DNA from: Novosphingobium arvoryzae
GTDB taxonomy: Bacteria > Pseudomonadota > Alphaproteobacteria > Sphingomonadales > Sphingomonadaceae
NCBI RefSeq assembly: GCF_014652615.1
Contig: NZ_BMZD01000010.1
Coordinates: 1-54,097 of the forward strand
Direction: 5' to 3'
DNA: 54,097 nucleotides
The position numbers and the translations under genes are program-made. Positions 51,811-54,097 of the stretch are shown piece after piece (positions within the stretch are counted from its first letter, which is position 1; every line of letters begins with the position of its first letter). Below the pieces are notes generated by a model. The model was not told the DNA's origin and made no database searches. It worked only from the letters and a program-made list of their open reading frames with translations.

Positions 51811-52968
51811 ATGGGCCATGGCGAGTATGTCATGTGGGGCACGCCCCATTCGCTCTATGCCGGCAAGGCGCGCAGCTACCTGATCAAGAAGGGCGTGCCC
51901 TATCGCGAGGTGATCGCGTCCGACCCGGAATTCCTCGGCCAGATCATTCCGCAGGTCGGGCACATGGTGATCCCGGTGGTGCGCACGCCGCAGGGCGAAG
52001 TGGTGCAGGATACGACCGACATCATCGACCGGATCGAAGCGCGCACCCCCACCCCGGATTTCACCCCGCCCGGCCCGGTCCAGCGCGTGGTCGCGGCGTT
52101 TCTGGATGCGTTCGGTTCCAACTACCTGCTGCCGCTGGCGATGCATTACCGCTGGTCCTATCGCGACCGGCAGGAACTGTTCCTGCGCACCGAATTCGCC
52201 CGCGCGATCCCGCGGATGCCCCATGCACAGCGGCTGGAAGTGGCCGGTCAGCTGATGACGAAGTTCGCGGGTTTCCTGCCCAACCTGGGCGTGACCGAGG
52301 CGGTGATCCCGGCGCTGGAGGCCAGTTATGGCGAATTGCTGGCGGTGCTGGACGCGCATTTTCAGGCCCACCCCTATCTGCTGGGCGGACGTCCCAGCCT
52401 GGCCGATTTCGGCCTGATGGCGCCGCTCTATGCCCACCTTGCGCGCGATCCGGTGCCGGCCTTCCTGATGAAGACCACTGCCCCCAGCGTGTTCCGCTGG
52501 ACCGAGCGGATGAATGCGCCCGCGCTGGTCGACACCGATTATCCCGACCATGCCGATGGTGCCTTCCCGGCAGGCGATGCCCTGCCCGAAACGCTGGAGG
52601 CGGTGCTGGCCGTGGCCTTCGCGCACTGGGGGCCGGGCATCCTGGCCGATGCGGCGTGCTTCAACCGGTGGGTCGCCGGGCTGGACAATCCCGTCCCCGG
52701 CACGCTGGTGTCGCACAATGGCGCGCGGCAGGTGCACCCCCATGTCGGCCGGATCAGCTATCCGTGGCGCGGCGTAACGATGGAACGGGCCAGCCATCCG
52801 CATTCGCTGTGGCACCTGGCCCGCGCGCAGGCGCTGGCCGCCGCACTGGACGGGACGGACGCCGCGCGCCTGTCGGCGCTGCTGGAGCGCACTGGCGGGG
52901 CCGAAGTCATGGCGATTGCCACCACGCGCCCGATCGTGCGCGAAAACAATGTTCTGGTTCTGGGCTGA
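51811..52968 (+). CDS. glutathione S-transferase-like protein, extended
   Basis: 385 aa. An N-terminal thioredoxin-like domain (PHSLYAGKARSYLIKKGVPY then VIPVVRTPQG and the VQDTTDIIDRIE motif) is followed by an all-helical GST C-domain with HPYLLGGRPSLADFGLMAPL. About 150 further residues extend past the usual GST length, ending near TTRPIVRENNVLVLG. Substrate unknown; such extended GSTs are common in sphingomonads and may act on aromatic or halogenated compounds. Confidence 0.85.
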   Translation: MGHGEYVMWGTPHSLYAGKARSYLIKKGVPYREVIASDPEFLGQIIPQVGHMVIPVVRTPQGEVVQDTTDIIDRIEARTPTPDFTPPGPVQRVVAAFLDAFGSNYLLPLAMHYRWSYRDRQELFLRTEFARAIPRMPHAQRLEVAGQLMTKFAGFLPNLGVTEAVIPALEASYGELLAVLDAHFQAHPYLLGGRPSLADFGLMAPLYAHLARDPVPAFLMKTTAPSVFRWTERMNAPALVDTDYPDHADGAFPAGDALPETLEAVLAVAFAHWGPGILADAACFNRWVAGLDNPVPGTLVSHNGARQVHPHVGRISYPWRGVTMERASHPHSLWHLARAQALAAALDGTDAARLSALLERTGGAEVMAIATTRPIVRENNVLVLG

Positions 52969-52982
52969 GAGGAAAACAACAC

Positions 52983-53660
52983 GTGGAATTCGATGACGTC
53001 ATCATGGGCCGCCGCTCGATCCGGGGATACCTGGACAAGCCGGTGCCGAAGGAACTGATCGCGGAAATCCTGACCCTGGCGATGCGCGCGCCATCCTCGA
53101 TGAATTCGCAGCCCTGGAACTTTCACGTGATTACCGGCGCGCCGCTGGACCGGATCCGCGCGGGCAATACCGAACGCAACCTGGCCGGCGTGCCGCACAG
53201 CCGCGAGTTTCGCACCGGGCACGCCTTTGAAGGGGTCCACCGCGAACGGCAGGTTGGCGTGGCCAAGCAGCTGTTCGCCGCCATGAACATCGCCCGCGAC
53301 GACAAGGACGCGCGGCTCGACTGGGTGCTGCGCGGCTTTCGCCAGTTCGACGCGCCGGTCTGCGTGATCGTGACTTATGACCGCGAACTGGCCGACAGCG
53401 ACGATACCGCGTTCGATTGCGGCGCCGTCACCACCGCGCTGGTCAACGCGGCGTGGTCGCGCGGGCTGGGCTGCGTGATCAACAGCCAGGGCATCATGCA
53501 AAGCCCGGTCGTGCGTGAGCACGCCGGCATCCCCGACGATCAGGTGATCATGAAAGCGGTCGCGCTGGGCTGGCCGGACGAAAGCTTTCCCGCCAACGCC
53601 GTGGTATCGGAACGCAAGTCGGTGGACGAAGCGGTCGTGTTCGTGGGGTTTGAAGACTGA
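52983..53660 (+). CDS. nitroreductase-family flavoprotein
   Basis: 225 aa from GTG 52983, with GAGG nine bases upstream, 14 bases after the GST-like gene. FMN-binding patterns: MGRRSIRGYLDKPVP, APSSMNSQPWNFHVI, and AWSRGLGCVINSQGI. Likely NAD(P)H-dependent reduction of a nitro, quinone or similar substrate. It probably shares a transcript with the GST-like gene. Confidence 0.92.
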   Translation: MEFDDVIMGRRSIRGYLDKPVPKELIAEILTLAMRAPSSMNSQPWNFHVITGAPLDRIRAGNTERNLAGVPHSREFRTGHAFEGVHRERQVGVAKQLFAAMNIARDDKDARLDWVLRGFRQFDAPVCVIVTYDRELADSDDTAFDCGAVTTALVNAAWSRGLGCVINSQGIMQSPVVREHAGIPDDQVIMKAVALGWPDESFPANAVVSERKSVDEAVVFVGFED

Positions 53661-53667
53661 TTTTAGC

Positions 53668-53689
53668 GCCAATCGCCTCTGCGATTGGC
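53668..53689 (+). terminator. hairpin after nitroreductase gene
   Basis: GCCAATCGC (53668-53676) and GCGATTGGC (53681-53689) form a 9-bp stem with a CTCT loop, seven bases after the stop. No U-tract follows. Two more perfect stems come next (53691-53700 with 53716-53725; 53728-53736 with 53741-53749). Confidence 0.55.
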
Positions 53690-53769
53690 TTGCTGTGCCG
53701 GACGGGGGAGCGGGACGGCACAGCAAAGGGCAGGCCGGATGGCCTGCCCGCACCAAACAAGAAATTAAA

Positions 53770-53800
53770 AACCCGGCGGTCAGGGACGGACCGCCGGGTT
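53770..53800 (-). terminator. intrinsic terminator of the flagellin gene
   Basis: AACCCGGCGGTC (53770-53781) pairs perfectly over 12 bp with GACCGCCGGGTT (53789-53800). On the minus strand the stem is followed by TTTTTAATTTC, the tract expected of an intrinsic terminator. It is about 30 bases beyond the flagellin stop. Confidence 0.9.
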
Positions 53801-53829
53801 CAAGCCTGGAAGGGGTCAGGCTGTGGGTC

Positions 53830-54097
53830 TTAGCGCAGCAGCGACAGGACGTTCTGCTGGCTCTGGTTGGCTTGCGCCAGCATCGCGGTCGAAGCCTGGC
53901 TGAGGATCTGGGCCTTGGCCATCGCGGTGGTTTCCGACGAATAGTCCGCGTCCTCGATCCGCGAACGGGCGTCGGACAGGTTGGTGACATTGCCGGTCAG
54001 GTTGTTGATCGCCGATTCGAGGCGGTTCTGCCCGGCACCCAGCCCGGCGCGGGCGGCGTTCACATCCGCCAGGGCAAGGTCGACGTTGTCCATCGTC
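53830..54097 (-). CDS. fliC: flagellin, C-terminal part (runs off the window)
   Basis: At least 88 C-terminal residues are visible; the frame continues past 54097. The D1/D0 pattern [40 protein letters not shown] and the terminal [14 protein letters not shown] are characteristic of flagellin. The terminator at 53770-53800 ends the message. Regulation by FliA is expected, but the promoter is outside the window. Confidence 0.94.
   Translation of the reverse strand, partial: TMDNVDLALADVNAARAGLGAGQNRLESAINNLTGNVTNLSDARSRIEDADYSSETTAMAKAQILSQASTAMLAQANQSQQNVLSLLR

Overview
The window is high-GC DNA (a stretch of AT-richer sequence lies at the left edge) from an alphaproteobacterium. A sphingomonad of the Novosphingobium/Sphingobium type fits best: it has an ACR3-type ars operon with a CadI/ArsI protein, ligAB-type protocatechuate 4,5-dioxygenase genes, a complete cbb3 oxidase operon with an FnrL-type regulator, hemC-hemD followed by a mitofilin-like gene, and a single-copy flagellar cluster with unusually short hook proteins. 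No tRNA, rRNA or CRISPR array was seen. The organism assignment is inference from gene content.

Layout. 1-5.3 kb is accessory. An 851-bp IS5-family element (569-1419, CTAG target duplication) has split an unrecognised gene, and precise removal of the element restores one 164-codon frame. A 51-codon copy of the start of uvrB (1780-1935, 91% identical to the real one) precedes an arsR-arsI/cadI-arsC-acr3 operon and a secreted-protein gene; the intact uvrB starts at 5312. The ars cassette is therefore bracketed by direct repeats of the uvrB 5' end. 7.5-20.5 kb is housekeeping: a helix-hairpin-helix protein, a 30-aa membrane peptide, an OmpA-like protein, a flippase, gpsA and tsaD run leftward with 4-nt overlaps between most of them; hemC, hemD and a mitofilin-like gene run rightward; then come a UbiH-type hydroxylase, a PafA-type phosphatase and dsbD. 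20.5-22.7 kb has an SDR gene divergent from an isolated ligAB pair.

23.0-34.0 kb is a respiratory block. ccoNOQP-ccoG-ccoH-ccoI-ccoS, a small Cys-rich secreted protein and hemN lie on the minus strand. Divergent to them is ompW, with an FNR/FixK-type box in the shared gap, and an fnrL gene lies just beyond. The ligA upstream region carries a box with the same half-sites, which suggests that one oxygen-responsive regulon covers both.

34.0-49.8 kb is flagellar: fliA, flhA, a lytic transglycosylase, flgN-like and flgM on the minus strand; then flgA with a MotA/ExbB-like and a MotB/ExbD-like gene; then flgBCDEFGHIJKL-motAB on the plus strand. Two near-perfect sigma-54 promoters lie ahead of the transglycosylase-flhA-fliA unit and of flgB, which implies a sigma-54 to sigma-28 hierarchy checked by FlgM. 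FlgD and FlgE are short, FlgH lacks a lipobox cysteine, and FlgJ lacks a hydrolase domain that the separate transglycosylase probably supplies.

49.8-54.1 kb holds a secreted unknown, an isonitrile-hydratase-like DJ-1/PfpI protein, a GST-like protein, a nitroreductase, and the 3' end of a flagellin gene with its terminator. The best candidates for new biology are the stator-like pair in the flgA operon, the Cys-rich protein in the cbb3 assembly operon, and the FNR-type box in front of an oxygen-consuming ring-cleavage enzyme.
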